Below, in pieces: positions 56,401 to 63,913 of a DNA stretch of 64,000 nt (positions are counted from its first letter, which is position 1; each line of letters starts with the position of its first letter). The DNA is from JAHEEL01 sp942491345. GTDB lineage: Bacteria; Actinomycetota; Acidimicrobiia; Spongiisociales; UBA5794. Made by a program: the position numbers and the translations under genes. Location of the stretch: NCBI GenBank assembly GCA_942491345.1, contig CALOAN010000020.1, positions 186,001-250,000 on the forward strand. The letters run 5' to 3'. Under the pieces are notes generated by a model. That model did not search any database and was not told the DNA's origin. It was given only the letters and a program-made list of their open reading frames with translations.

Positions 56401-58997
56401 AGGACACACCACTTGTCGTCCCTGCACCCGGAGTCCTTGGCAACGATACGGATCCCGAAGGCGCCCCTCTTGTGGTGTCCAGCGCAACGGATCCGACCAA
56501 CGGAACCGTCGCCATGAGCCCCGACGGCAGCTTCGTCTACACCCCGGATTCCGACTTCCACGGCATCGACACATTCACGTATGAGTCGTGTGACCCGACC
56601 GGGTTGTGTGACTCAGCAACAGTGCGGATTGAAGTGACGCCGGCGAACGATCCGCCGGTTGCCAATGATGATCTGAGCGTGACGCTGGAGGAGGTGCCGG
56701 TTGTGGTTCCGGTGCTTGGTAACGATTCGGATCTTGATGGTGATTCGCTCGCCGTCACGGGTGTGACGGATCCGGCGAATGGGTCGGTGACGGTGAATGC
56801 GGATGGGACGATGACGTATACGCCGGATGCTGATTTCAACGGTGTGGATACGTTCGAGTACACGATCTCTGATGGGAACGGCGGGACCGATACGGCGACG
56901 GTGTCGGTGACGGTGAATCCGATCAATGATGCGCCGGTTGCGAACGATGACAGCACAACGACGGGTGAGGATTCGCCGGTGGTGATCCCGGTGGCTGGTA
57001 ACGATTCGGATCCTGACGGTGACGTTCTCACGGTGGCGGATGTTACGGATCCGGGCCATGGCACGGTGGTGGTCAATGCTGATGGGACGGTTACGTATAC
57101 GCCCGATGCCGACTATTCGGGTCCCGATTCGTTCTCGTATCAGGTGTGTGATCCCAATGGTGCGTGTGACTCGGCGACGGTGACGGTTGATGTCACGCCG
57201 ATCAATGATCCGCCGGTTGCGAATGATGATTTGGATAGCACTGATGAGGACACGCCGGTGACGATTCCGGTGTTGGTTAACGACACCGATGTGGATGGCA
57301 CGGTTGTTGCGTCGACGGTGGTGGTCACGGTTGATCCGTCGAGTGGTTCCGTGGTGGTGAATGGCGATGGGTCGGTGACGTATACGCCGGATGTGAATTT
57401 CTCTGGATCGGATTCGTTCTCGTATCAGGTGTGTGACGATGACGATGCGTGTGACACGGCGACGGTGGTGGTGACGGTGAATCCGATCAACGATGCTCCG
57501 GTCGCGGTCGATGACGGTGCGTCGACGTCGGAGGACACGTCGGTTGTCGTTCCGGTGCTCGGCAACGACACGGATATCGATGGTGATCCGTTGACGGTGA
57601 CGGATGCGACGGATCCGGCGAATGGGTCGGTGACGGTCAACGCTGATGGGACGATCACCTACACCCCCAACCCCAACTTCAACGGAACCGACACCTTCAC
57701 CTACACGATCTCAGACGGGCAGGGTGGCGTTGGCACGGCCACCGTGACCGTGGTCGTCGATCCGGACAATGACGGCCCCACCGCCGTCGACGACGGCAGT
57801 TCGACACCGGAAGACACCCCGGTCGTGATCCCGGTGCTCGACAACGACACCGATCCCGACGTCGATCCGCTCAGCGTCACGGGCGCCAGCAGCCCAGCCA
57901 ACGGAACGGCCACGGTCAACACCGACGGCACGATCACGTACACTCCGAACCCCAACTTCAGCGGCGAGGACTCCTTCGACTACACGATCTCCGACGGTGC
58001 TGGCGGTATTGATACCGCCACCGTGACCGTGACCGTTGAACCGGTCAACGATGCTCCGGTCGCGGTCGACGACAACGCGGCGACTTCGGAGGACACGCCG
58101 GTGGTGGTTCCGGTGCTCGGCAACGACACGGATCCAGAAGGTGACCCGCTGACGGTTGCGACTGCGACGGTTCCGGCGAACGGGTCGGTGACGGTCAACG
58201 CTGATGGGACGATCACGTACACCCCGAGTCCTAACTTCAACGGAACCGACACGTTCACGTACACCGTCGAAGACGGCAACGGCGGGTCCGCCACTGCCAC
58301 GGTGACCGTGGTTGTTGAGCCCGCCAACGACGGTCCGGTGGCAGTCGACGACGAGGGATCGATACCGTCCGACACCCCGGTTGTGATTCACGTGCTTTCC
58401 AACGACACGGATATCGATGGAGACCCATTGACGGTCACCGACGTGACGGATCCGACCAACGGGTTGGTCACGGTCAACCCCGACGGGACGATCACGTACA
58501 CCCCGAACCCCGGCTTCCTCGGCGTCGACACGTTTGAGTACACGATCTCCGATGGGAACGGCGGTACCGACACGGCCACCGTCACGCTGACAGCCACTCC
58601 TGCCAACCATCCGCCGGCTTTCACTGATGATCCGACCAACACTGATCAGACCACAACGGTCGGAGGCTCGCTCGTTCCGCTGACCGCAAGCGATCCCGAC
58701 GGAGACCCGTACACGTTCATCCTTGCCGACGGCATGCTCCCGCCGGGAGTGACGTTGTCCAACGACGGAACGTTTGGCGGCTCACCTGCCGCGGCCGGCA
58801 CCTTCATTTCCACCGTCAGGGTCTGCGACATCCACGGCTTGTGTGTCGACGGATCCCTCACGATCCGAGTGCAGGCGAACCAGCTGCCGAAGACCGGGAT
58901 GGACGTGGATCTGCTGGCGATGATCGGATCGCTGCTGACGCTGCTCGGCGGCTTCCTCGTGTTCGGTTCGCGCCGGCGCCGCGAAGCCGGGCAGTAG
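50472..58997 (+). CDS. Giant LPXTG surface protein, C-terminal part (29 repeats plus anchor)
   Basis: C-terminal 2,841 residues of the same protein; the GTG at 50472 is simply where the frame resumes, not a real start. It holds 29 more Ig-like tandem repeats (units 14-42). Repeats carry DxDxDG-type loops and V-N-D-x-P junctions. A putative-Ig (He_PIG-like) domain PAFTDDPTNTDQTTTVGG... follows. The protein ends with LPKTG at about 2,805, a membrane helix (LLAMIGSLLTLLGGFLVFG) and RRRREAGQ, the layout of sortase substrates. DNA-level duplications of 558 and 1,017 bp are embedded. No sortase gene is in the window. The protein should be covalently fixed to the cell wall and protrude from the surface. 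Confidence 0.85.
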   Translation: MNDPPVAVDDSDSTDEDTPVTIDVLSNDSDVDGDSLSVVGTTDPSNGSIVDHGDGTITYTPDPNFHGIDSFTYTISDGNGGTDTATVTITVDPVNDDPDAVNDSDTTPEDTPVTIPVLDNDSDVDGDTLTVTGTTDPSNGSIVDHGDGTVTYTPDLNFHGTDTFAYTISDGNGGTDTATVTVTVLDVNDPPVADDDTGTTDEDTPVTIDVLSNDSDVDGDSLSVVGTTDPSNGSIVDHGDGTVTYTPDPNFHGIDSFTYTISDGNGGTDTATVTITVDPVNDDPDAVNDSDTTPEDTPVTIPVLDNDSDVDGDTLTVTGTTDPSNGSIVDHGDGTVTYTPDLNFHGTDSFTYTISDGNGGTDTATVTVTVLDVNDPPVADDDTGTTDEDTPVTVPVLGNDSDIDGTLDPASVTVTTNPANGAASDNPDGTITYTPDLNFHGTDTFEYQVCDDDGACDIATVTITVDPVNDGPDAVDDADTTDEDTPVTILVLDNDTDVDGDTLTVTGTTAPSNGSVAINGDGTVTYTPDPDFHGIDSFTYTISDGNGGTDTAMVTVTINPINDPPDAVNDSDTTDEDTPVVIPVLDNDTDVDGDPLTVTDASDPANGSVAINGDGTVTYTPDPDFHGIDSFTYTISDGNGGTDTASVILTVLPINDDPDAVDDADTTDEDTPVTILVLDNDTDVDGDTLTVTGTTAPSNGSVAINGDGTVTYTPDPDFHGIDSFTYTISDGNGGTDTAMVTVTINPINDPPDAVNDSDTTDEDTPVVIPVLDNDTDVDGDPLTVTDASDPANGSVAINGDGTVTYTPDPDFHGIDSFTYTISDGNGGTDTASVILTVLPINDDPDAVDGADTTDEDTPVTILVLDNDTDVDGDTLTVTGTTAPSNGSVAINGDGTVTYTPDPDFHGIDSFTYTISDGNGGTDTATVTITVDSVNDAPVAVDDSDSTPEDTPVTIDVLPNDSDVDGDTLTVTGTTDPSNGTIVDQGDGTITYIPDANFHGIDTFTYTIADGNGGSDTATVTVTVADVNDPPIATDDVDSTDEDVPVVIPALDNDNDIDGTLEPSSVTITSDPSNGIAGVNPDGSVTYVPAANFAGIDTFEYRVCDDDGACDAATVTIVVGAVNDPPVAIDDSGTTPEDTPVTIPVLDNDSDPEGNTLTVTDATDPTHGSVTINADGTVTYTPDADFHGTDTFDYTISDGFLGTETATVTVTVDPVNDAPDAVDDSANTDEEVPVAIPVLGNDTDPESDPLAVAGTTDPANGSVTVNADGTITYTPNSNFNGTDTFTYTIEDGNGGTDTATVTVTVDPVNDDPVAVDDSTTTGEDSPVVIPVLDNDTDIDGDTLSVTGATDPANGSVTVNGDGTVTYTPNPDFNGSDSFNYTISDGAGGTDTATVTVTVDPVNDGPDAVNDSDTTNEDTPVVIPVLDNDTDIDGVTLTVTDASDPANGSVTINADGTVTYTPDADFHGIDTFTYTISDGAGGGDTASVIVTVLPINDDPDAVDDTATTPEEVPVVVPVLGNDSDLDGDSLAVTGVTDPANGSVTVNADGTMTYTPDADFNGVDTFEYTISDGNGGTDTATVSVTVNPINDAPVANDDSTTTGEDSPVVIPVAGNDSDPDGDVLTVADVTDPGHGTVVVNADGTVTYTPDADYSGPDSFSYQVCDPNGACDSATVTVDVTPINDPPVANDDLDSTDEDTPVTIPVLVNDTDVDGTVVASTVVVTVDPSSGSVVVNGDGSVTYTPDVNFSGSDSFSYQVCDDDDACDTATVVVTVNPINDAPVAVDDGASTSEDTSVVVPVLGNDTDIDGDPLTVTDATDPANGSVTVNADGTITYTPNPNFNGTDTFTYQVCDPDNECDAATVSVTVDPVNDDPIAIGDLGTTPQDTSLTVPAPGLLDNDSDPENDLLSVTGATDPANGSVTVNTDGSFTYVPDPGYVGADTFDYTISDGNGGTDTASVLILVNPFEAPTAVDDDHTTPEDTPLVVPAPGVLGNDTDPEGAPLVVSSATDPTNGTVAMSPDGSFVYTPDSDFHGIDTFTYESCDPTGLCDSATVRIEVTPANDPPVANDDLSVTLEEVPVVVPVLGNDSDLDGDSLAVTGVTDPANGSVTVNADGTMTYTPDADFNGVDTFEYTISDGNGGTDTATVSVTVNPINDAPVANDDSTTTGEDSPVVIPVAGNDSDPDGDVLTVADVTDPGHGTVVVNADGTVTYTPDADYSGPDSFSYQVCDPNGACDSATVTVDVTPINDPPVANDDLDSTDEDTPVTIPVLVNDTDVDGTVVASTVVVTVDPSSGSVVVNGDGSVTYTPDVNFSGSDSFSYQVCDDDDACDTATVVVTVNPINDAPVAVDDGASTSEDTSVVVPVLGNDTDIDGDPLTVTDATDPANGSVTVNADGTITYTPNPNFNGTDTFTYTISDGQGGVGTATVTVVVDPDNDGPTAVDDGSSTPEDTPVVIPVLDNDTDPDVDPLSVTGASSPANGTATVNTDGTITYTPNPNFSGEDSFDYTISDGAGGIDTATVTVTVEPVNDAPVAVDDNAATSEDTPVVVPVLGNDTDPEGDPLTVATATVPANGSVTVNADGTITYTPSPNFNGTDTFTYTVEDGNGGSATATVTVVVEPANDGPVAVDDEGSIPSDTPVVIHVLSNDTDIDGDPLTVTDVTDPTNGLVTVNPDGTITYTPNPGFLGVDTFEYTISDGNGGTDTATVTLTATPANHPPAFTDDPTNTDQTTTVGGSLVPLTASDPDGDPYTFILADGMLPPGVTLSNDGTFGGSPAAAGTFISTVRVCDIHGLCVDGSLTIRVQANQLPKTGMDVDLLAMIGSLLTLLGGFLVFGSRRRREAGQ
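51891..53270 (+). repeat. 558-bp tandem repeat in the giant surface-protein gene
   Basis: Start points 51891, 52449 and 53007 are exactly 558 bp apart. The copies are two complete and one partial, nearly identical (for example GACGCGGAC in the first two and GGCGCGGAC in the third). Each unit codes two Ig repeats of 93 residues. Confidence 0.85.
54993..56009 (+). repeat. 1,017-bp direct repeat, copy 1
   Basis: Matches 56688-57704 at a constant offset of 1,695 bp, identical wherever I compared it. It codes 339 residues, about 3.5 Ig repeats. Confidence 0.88.
56688..57704 (+). repeat. 1,017-bp direct repeat, copy 2
   Basis: Second copy of 54993-56009. The 678 bp between the copies code repeats 34-35, which have a different flavour (LTVPAPGLLDND). 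Confidence 0.88.
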
Positions 58998-59095
58998 CGC
59001 TTCGAGGGACCAAGACGGGAGAACCAGGAGAAGGGCGTCGCGAACGTGGCACCCTCTCTACGCGTCACGGCCCTCCGACGGTCGGGCCGCCGACT

Positions 59096-59626
59096 TCAGC
59101 GGCTGGGTCGGCGAACGGCGAGTAGCACGAGGCCGGCGGCGATGTAGACCACACCCGCCAACGCAAGCAGAAACTTGGGTACGGCCATTGTTCCCGCCAA
59201 TGCGATCCAACCACTCCAGCCGTTGAGGTAGCCGAGCATCGACAGGTTCTCGACAACATCGAAGATCCCGGCGGCAACGCCGCCGAACGCAACGACGGTG
59301 CCGACGGCGATACCGACGGAGCTGCGGAACTGCCTTCGCGCCCACAATGCCCCGGTGGAGAGCGCAAGGGCATAGAAGAATATGAACACGAAGTCCCAGA
59401 GAATGGCCGACCGAATCGTGCCGACGTCCGCCCCCCGCGTGACGTCGTCCGCCTGCTCGACTGTCCATGCGAGCTCGAGGTCGACTATCGGAAACCCGTC
59501 GGCCGCTGCGACCGTCAATCCTCCTGCCGCGAGAGCGAGGATCGCCCAGAGCCACCACCAGCGGACAACCCACTGCACCGCGAGGTCAGCGTCGGAGTTG
59601 TGCTCGTCGCGGCCGTCGGCTGCCAT
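59096..59626 (-). CDS. Four-helix membrane protein of unknown function
   Basis: A 176-aa protein with about four membrane helices (residues 23-43, 78-97, 103-125, 145-170). Notable pieces are VVRWWWLWAILALAAGG, WDFVFIFFYALALSTGALWARR and IFDVVENLSMLGYLNGW. The pattern occurs in small actinobacterial membrane proteins; I cannot name the family. No ribosome-binding site is obvious before the ATG at 59626. It is convergent with the giant surface-protein gene, with 98 bp between the stops. Confidence 0.65.
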   Translation of the reverse strand: MAADGRDEHNSDADLAVQWVVRWWWLWAILALAAGGLTVAAADGFPIVDLELAWTVEQADDVTRGADVGTIRSAILWDFVFIFFYALALSTGALWARRQFRSSVGIAVGTVVAFGGVAAGIFDVVENLSMLGYLNGWSGWIALAGTMAVPKFLLALAGVVYIAAGLVLLAVRRPSR

Positions 59627-59953
59627 CGGGCGACCGTACCACCCGTCCGCAGGCTTTGATTTGATCCACCCGAGCCGAGATGGGGCAACCGAAGTCCGGC
59701 GGAATGGCCCTATGTTCGGGGTCCATGGCCCCTAGCGGGGCCACGTCGAGTGGGTGACACTCAATCCTGTGTCAGACGCTGTCTTGTGGGTGTGGCGCGG
59801 GGATACCGCGATTCCTGCCGGGCGGCGGTCTGTGCGCCACAACTGCAGATCAGGAGACCAAGCCGAATCGGGTGATGCGGACAGTGTCCGGCCAACGCCG
59901 GACATGTCCGAGGTGCCGTGCCGGTGCGGCTCGCCACGAGGAGGAAGTCCCGT
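59627..59953. other. 327-bp divergent intergenic region with several inverted repeats
   Basis: It lies between the four-helix protein gene (minus) and the MFS gene (plus). It contains a hairpin GGCCCC/GGGGCC (59727-59742), an inverted repeat TGACAC/GTGTCA (59755-59774) and two palindromes next to the MFS gene (59878-59910). No open frame here has a ribosome-binding site. Confidence 0.5.
59878..59910. promoter_or_regulatory. Two palindromic sites upstream of the MFS transporter gene
   Basis: CGGACA-G-TGTCCG (59878-59890) and the perfect palindrome CGGACATGTCCG (59899-59910), with start points 21 bp apart, so both lie on one DNA face. They end 43 bp before the MFS start codon, a repressor-like position. 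No regulator gene is next to them. Confidence 0.7.
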
Positions 59954-61255
59954 ATGACACAACGAGTGAGCAACCGAGGATTTGTGGTCCTCGGGGCGGT
60001 GCTGATTCAGCTCTGCCTCGGTGCCATCTACGCGTGGTCGGTTTTCACGCCCGCATTGCAGGACTCGGGATGGTCGAAGACGCAGACCCAGATCGTGTTT
60101 TCGGTCGGTCTTGCGATGTTCGCTCTCGTGATGGTGTTCGCCGGCCGCAGGCTCCCCACCTGGGGACCCCGGACGCTCGCCATCGCAGGTGGCCTGACCC
60201 TCGGCATTGGCTATGCATTTGCAGCTATTGACGGCGGCGCGAACTTCTGGATCGTTCTGGTCGGCGTCGGCTTCATCGGCGGCGCGGGGATCGGACTCGC
60301 CTATGTCGTTCCGATTGCCGTCGGCATGCGCTGGTTCCCGGATCACAAGGGCATGATCTCAGGCGCAGCGGTGGCCGGGTTCGGATTCGGTGCTCTCTTG
60401 TGGATCCAGATGGCCGATACCTGGGGCAAGCTCATCGACAATTTCGGACTTGACGGCACGTTCCTGATCTACGGCATCGCGTTTGCTGCGCTCGTTCTCG
60501 TCGGTTCCATTTGGATGGTGATGCCACCGGCAGGCTGGCTCCCGGCAGGGTTCACCCCGCCAGCGGTCACCGGGGCGGGCGGCGACAACTTCACATCGAG
60601 TGAGATGCTGAGGACGCCCCAGTTCTATCTGATCTTCCTGACGTTCGCCGTAAGCGCCGGTGGTGGTCTGATGGCGATCGGACTCATGAAACTGTGGCCG
60701 GTTGAGGCGCTGATGGACGGCGGAATGCTCGAAGCCGAAGCCGACGACATCGCCGGTCTGGCGATGGCCGTCTTCTTCAGCTTGGCGAACGGCTTCGGCC
60801 GGCTGGCGTGGGGATGGATGAGCGATCGCCTTGGGCGCAAACGGTCTGTGGTGATCATGACCGCAACGCAGGCAGCGCTCCTTCTCGCGTTCATCCCGAT
60901 GGCTGGAAACGAGTACACGCTGTACCTTGCTGCTGCACTCATCGGGTTCAACTTCGGTGGCAACTTCGCTCTGTTCCCGGCTCTGACGGCCGACGAATAT
61001 GGCGACTCCTCGGTTGGTCAAAACTACCCGTGGGTATTCCTCGCCTACGGGGCAGGCGGCATTGTCTTCCCCATCCTCGGTGGTGCGCTCGGTGACATGG
61101 ACAACTTCCCACTGGCGTTCATGATCTGCGCAGGGGCGTGTGCGCTCGGAGCGATCGCTACCTCCCTGGTGTACCCGCCGAGTCGCGAGGAGGCGTCGAA
61201 GCCGTTCAGCATGAGCGGATTCCTGCACAACGCACACTTGAGCGATCACTCGTAG
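59954..61255 (+). CDS. MFS transporter, oxalate/formate-antiporter (OFA) type
   Basis: A 433-aa transporter with 12 predicted membrane helices. The start RGFVVLGAVLIQLCLGAIYAWSVFTPALQ is the OFA-family signature, with GAGIGLAYVVPIAVGMRWFPDHKG (about 115-138) and the second-half GRLAWGWMSDRLGRKRSVV. OFA transporters exchange small carboxylates; this one may carry an unknown carboxylate. ATG 59954 has AGGAGGAA 8 bp upstream. Two palindromes lie 43-76 bp upstream and probably control it. Confidence 0.87.
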   Translation: MTQRVSNRGFVVLGAVLIQLCLGAIYAWSVFTPALQDSGWSKTQTQIVFSVGLAMFALVMVFAGRRLPTWGPRTLAIAGGLTLGIGYAFAAIDGGANFWIVLVGVGFIGGAGIGLAYVVPIAVGMRWFPDHKGMISGAAVAGFGFGALLWIQMADTWGKLIDNFGLDGTFLIYGIAFAALVLVGSIWMVMPPAGWLPAGFTPPAVTGAGGDNFTSSEMLRTPQFYLIFLTFAVSAGGGLMAIGLMKLWPVEALMDGGMLEAEADDIAGLAMAVFFSLANGFGRLAWGWMSDRLGRKRSVVIMTATQAALLLAFIPMAGNEYTLYLAAALIGFNFGGNFALFPALTADEYGDSSVGQNYPWVFLAYGAGGIVFPILGGALGDMDNFPLAFMICAGACALGAIATSLVYPPSREEASKPFSMSGFLHNAHLSDHS

Positions 61256-61449
61256 CGGAACGCCGGTCACCCGGAGGGCCACACATCGGGCCGGAGCGGA
61301 ACGCGGATTCTGCTCCGGCCCGACGCAGGTTCACCATCGTGCAGGGAATGCCGACCGGTTGATACCGCGACTGAAGACCCAGCCTCAGGGGGCTGGCTCC
61401 GGCATTCTGGGTGGCGGCATCGCTCCCAGTGCGCGGACGGAGGTCTGCC

Positions 61450-61923
61450 CTACCCGCCCGGCAGGTACGGCCAGATGACCTCGGTCCTCCACGTCGCGGG
61501 ATCGGGTTCGGTGGAGGGATCCGAGTAGTAGATCTCCCACGGTGTTCCGCTCGGTGTGGCACCCTGTTCCTCGATCCACGCCATGGCAGCCGCGTATGTC
61601 GGCTGCATGGTGTCATACGGCCCGATGTGCCAGATTGCAGCTGCGGGACCGCCCGGCAGTGCCGATGCCTCGACGTCGCCACTTCCGTCGACAGCCTTCG
61701 ACACCGGAAAGCCGGCTTCGATCGCGAAGCCGCTCTCAGGGCCGTTGAGCCTCTCGTAGCGTGCAAACGGCGGACCGACGATGTCGACACCAGCGACCTG
61801 TGCGTGTGCAGCCGAAGCTCCGTATGCCCGGCCGAGGAATTCCGGAATCCCGGCGACGGTTGTTTCCGTCCTCATCACCAACGTGGGTTGGCTCGGGAGG
61901 TTCCTTGACTCGATTTCGGACAT
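61450..61923 (-). CDS. GyrI-like small-molecule-binding protein
   Basis: A 157-aa protein of the GyrI-like/AraC-effector-binding fold: LVMRTETTVAGIPEFLGRAYG, then GPPFARYERLN near 51, FAIEAGFPVSKAV, ALPGGPAAAIWHIGPYDTMQPTYAAAMAWIEEQG and WEIYYSDP. This matches the stand-alone effector-binding domains that bind hydrophobic or cationic ligands. The start ATG 61923 has GGAGAGGGG about 5 bp upstream; the ten codons before it are not conserved. It is convergent with the MFS gene (194-bp gap). The ligand is unknown. Confidence 0.85.
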   Translation of the reverse strand: MSEIESRNLPSQPTLVMRTETTVAGIPEFLGRAYGASAAHAQVAGVDIVGPPFARYERLNGPESGFAIEAGFPVSKAVDGSGDVEASALPGGPAAAIWHIGPYDTMQPTYAAAMAWIEEQGATPSGTPWEIYYSDPSTEPDPATWRTEVIWPYLPGG

Positions 61924-62058
61924 GTAGCCCCCTCTCCGGAGTCGATCTCTCATTCTCCGCCGGATGCCCTGCTGCGTCCAGACACTTCGCAGCCTCCGGC
62001 ATCGGTCACAGCATCATCTCCCCGGTTCAAGCTCGCCGGCTGTCATAGAGTTTCGTGG

Positions 62059-62835
62059 ATGGCGGCATCCGGCTCTCGTTCGTTGCTGGTACACGGGATT
62101 CTCGATTTCGGGGAAGCCCTCGCTGCGCGCGATCCGAACCGGACGAATCCGATCTTCACCGACAACGAGATGGCGAACGAGTTCCTCATCTCTGACGACT
62201 GGGCATTCCTCGCCGGGGTCATCGGCGACTATCAGATGCCGGCAGAACGGGCGTGGGCCGTTCCGTACAACCTCAGTCGGCGGCTCGGCGGCTGGGGCGT
62301 TGAGCTTGTTGCCGAGGACCAGAACAGGGTGCTCGAAGCCTTCCTTGGTCCCCCGGCGCTACACCGCTTTCCCACACAGAGCGCCCGTTGGCTCGTCGCA
62401 GGAGCGCAACGGGTCATTGACCACTACGGCGGCGAAGCCGGTGCAGTCTGGAACGATCAACCCACCGCCCGTGAGCTGCAGGCACGACTGAACGAGTTCG
62501 TCGGCGTGAGTCAGAAGAAGGCGGCCATGGCGGTCGAGATCCTCAACGGCCAGTTCGGTGTCGACCTCCGCGAGCTGTCCGGCTCAGATATCGCCTACGA
62601 CGTCCATGTGCGGCGTGTGATGCTCCGCACGGGTCTTGCCGAGCGAGACGAAGTGAACCATATGGTGGGAGCAGCGCGACTCGCGAATCCGAATCGGCCG
62701 GGCGCTCTCGATCTTCCGATGTGGGAGATCGGGAGGACGTGGTGCCACGCCCGACGACCGGAGTGCGATCGCTGTGTGATCGGGGACGTTTGTCCGAGAC
62801 GTGTGGATGCGGCCGCAAACGTGCGAGGAGCATGA
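62059..62835 (+). CDS. Endonuclease III-like DNA glycosylase (HhH-GPD, 4Fe-4S)
   Basis: A 258-aa base-excision repair-type protein. Helix-hairpin-helix region FVGVSQKKAAM with a Lys (153) at the position of the EndoIII lyase Lys, catalytic Asp181 in YDVHVRRV, and a C-terminal 4Fe-4S loop with Cys229, 236, 239 and 245 in C-x6-C-x2-C-x5-C spacing. The N-terminal 70 residues are unlike bacterial EndoIII (NPIFTDNEMANEFLISDDWAFLAGVIGDYQMPAERAW), as in a distant subfamily. Uncertain start (ATG 62059, no clear ribosome-binding site). It probably removes damaged bases; specificity is unknown. Confidence 0.85.
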   Translation: MAASGSRSLLVHGILDFGEALAARDPNRTNPIFTDNEMANEFLISDDWAFLAGVIGDYQMPAERAWAVPYNLSRRLGGWGVELVAEDQNRVLEAFLGPPALHRFPTQSARWLVAGAQRVIDHYGGEAGAVWNDQPTARELQARLNEFVGVSQKKAAMAVEILNGQFGVDLRELSGSDIAYDVHVRRVMLRTGLAERDEVNHMVGAARLANPNRPGALDLPMWEIGRTWCHARRPECDRCVIGDVCPRRVDAAANVRGA

Positions 62836-62923
62836 CCGTCCCACCGGCGACAGCGGGCGGGACTCCGGGGAGATGGCTTGGGTTGGAGACCTAGTCGGTC
62901 TCCGACCCATCTAGGGTGAAGAC

Positions 62924-63556
62924 ATGGAAGACCGAGTTCGGATCGCGTCGATGCAACTCTCCCGGATGCGGGGCATGACGGCGATGTACCACCGGCGGTT
63001 CTTCCTCGACGTCAACATCACGACCGTACTGATCCTTGTGTTGTTCGTCGTCGGATGGTGGGGAGTGGACCAGGCGTTCTTGCTGGTGCCGGTCGTGGCG
63101 CTCATCGGCGCGGTACAGACCGCATTCGACTCGGCCTACCTCGTGTTTGCCCGCTGGTATGCCGCCTATCTCGAGCGTTATCTCAACGAGAGGCTTGGCG
63201 AACGCATCCACGTGGCTGCGGAACTCGAGGACACCTACCTGTTCGAGCTCGGCACCCCGAAGATCGTGACCATCCCGATCGGGGTCGGCCTCACGTGGTT
63301 CTCGTATGTCACGTTCTTCTACACCGTCATCGGGGTCTTCGCCTACCTCTTCGGTCTTGTGCTCGGGTGGGACACGCTCATGGCAGCGCCTCTCCCAATC
63401 GTCCTCCTCTACTCCTTCGGCCTCTTCGGCATGACGATTGCATCGTTGCTCTTTGGCATCTGGTGGTTCGTTGGTGGAGAGGGCGAGCGGCGGCTCCAAA
63501 GGGTTTTGGAGGGACGTTTTGGGGTGCCGCTCTCCACATCCGACGACGCCGACTAG
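62924..63556 (+). CDS. Multi-pass membrane protein of unknown function
   Basis: A 210-aa protein with four hydrophobic segments (about 30-51, 53-75, 115-145, 160-187) and a cytoplasmic segment (80-110) of the type RWYAAYLERYLNERLGERIHVAAELEDTYLFEL. It begins MEDRVRIASMQLSRMRGMTAMYHRRFFLDVNITTVLILVLF. I recognise no family. It lies 33 bp before the DUF1475-like gene, co-directional, and may be co-transcribed with it. Confidence 0.7.
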   Translation: MEDRVRIASMQLSRMRGMTAMYHRRFFLDVNITTVLILVLFVVGWWGVDQAFLLVPVVALIGAVQTAFDSAYLVFARWYAAYLERYLNERLGERIHVAAELEDTYLFELGTPKIVTIPIGVGLTWFSYVTFFYTVIGVFAYLFGLVLGWDTLMAAPLPIVLLYSFGLFGMTIASLLFGIWWFVGGEGERRLQRVLEGRFGVPLSTSDDAD

Positions 63557-63589
63557 ACCGAACGGAACACAACCCACGAGGAGGACCCA

Positions 63590-63913
63590 ATGGTCGCTAT
63601 CCGTATCGTCACCGTAACTCTCACTGTCGTCATGTTCGCTGCGATTGTTGTGGCGATGGCAACGGGTGACTTCGGTACCGAGGGTTCCTGGATCCTGGAC
63701 AACCCCTGGGGCCGCATGTCGCTCATCGACATCTATGTCGGAATAGCCCTCTTCGCCGGCTGGGTGTTCCTTCGGGAGGAATCCCCTTGGGTCGCGGTTC
63801 TCTGGCTTCCAGCGTTCGTGATCCTCGGCAACGCCGGCACCGCGTTGTACGCAGCGATCGCCGCCTTCCGGACAGACGACATACGCTCGTTCCTCCTCGG
63901 CGCACGGGCATGA
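63590..63913 (+). CDS. DUF1475-like small membrane protein
   Basis: A 107-aa protein with three membrane segments: IVTVTLTVVMFAAIVVAMA, SLIDIYVGIALFAGWVFLREE and VLWLPAFVILGNAGTALYAAIAAF. The DPWGRMSLIDIY-like loop reads NPWGRMSLIDIYVG, the DUF1475 hallmark. GAGGAGG is 6 bp before the ATG, an excellent site. Its TGA overlaps the ATG of the next gene (ATGA), so they are translationally coupled. Function unknown. Confidence 0.82.
   Translation: MVAIRIVTVTLTVVMFAAIVVAMATGDFGTEGSWILDNPWGRMSLIDIYVGIALFAGWVFLREESPWVAVLWLPAFVILGNAGTALYAAIAAFRTDDIRSFLLGARA

Noticed and set aside
54141..56561. 806-codon open frame on the minus strand inside the giant gene
   Set aside because: Same reason: an antisense shadow of the repeats with Arg/Ile/His-rich translation.
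46830..58640. CRISPR or satellite DNA in the giant gene
   Set aside because: Repeat units are in frame, protein-coding and diverged at the DNA level, not short identical repeats with unique spacers.
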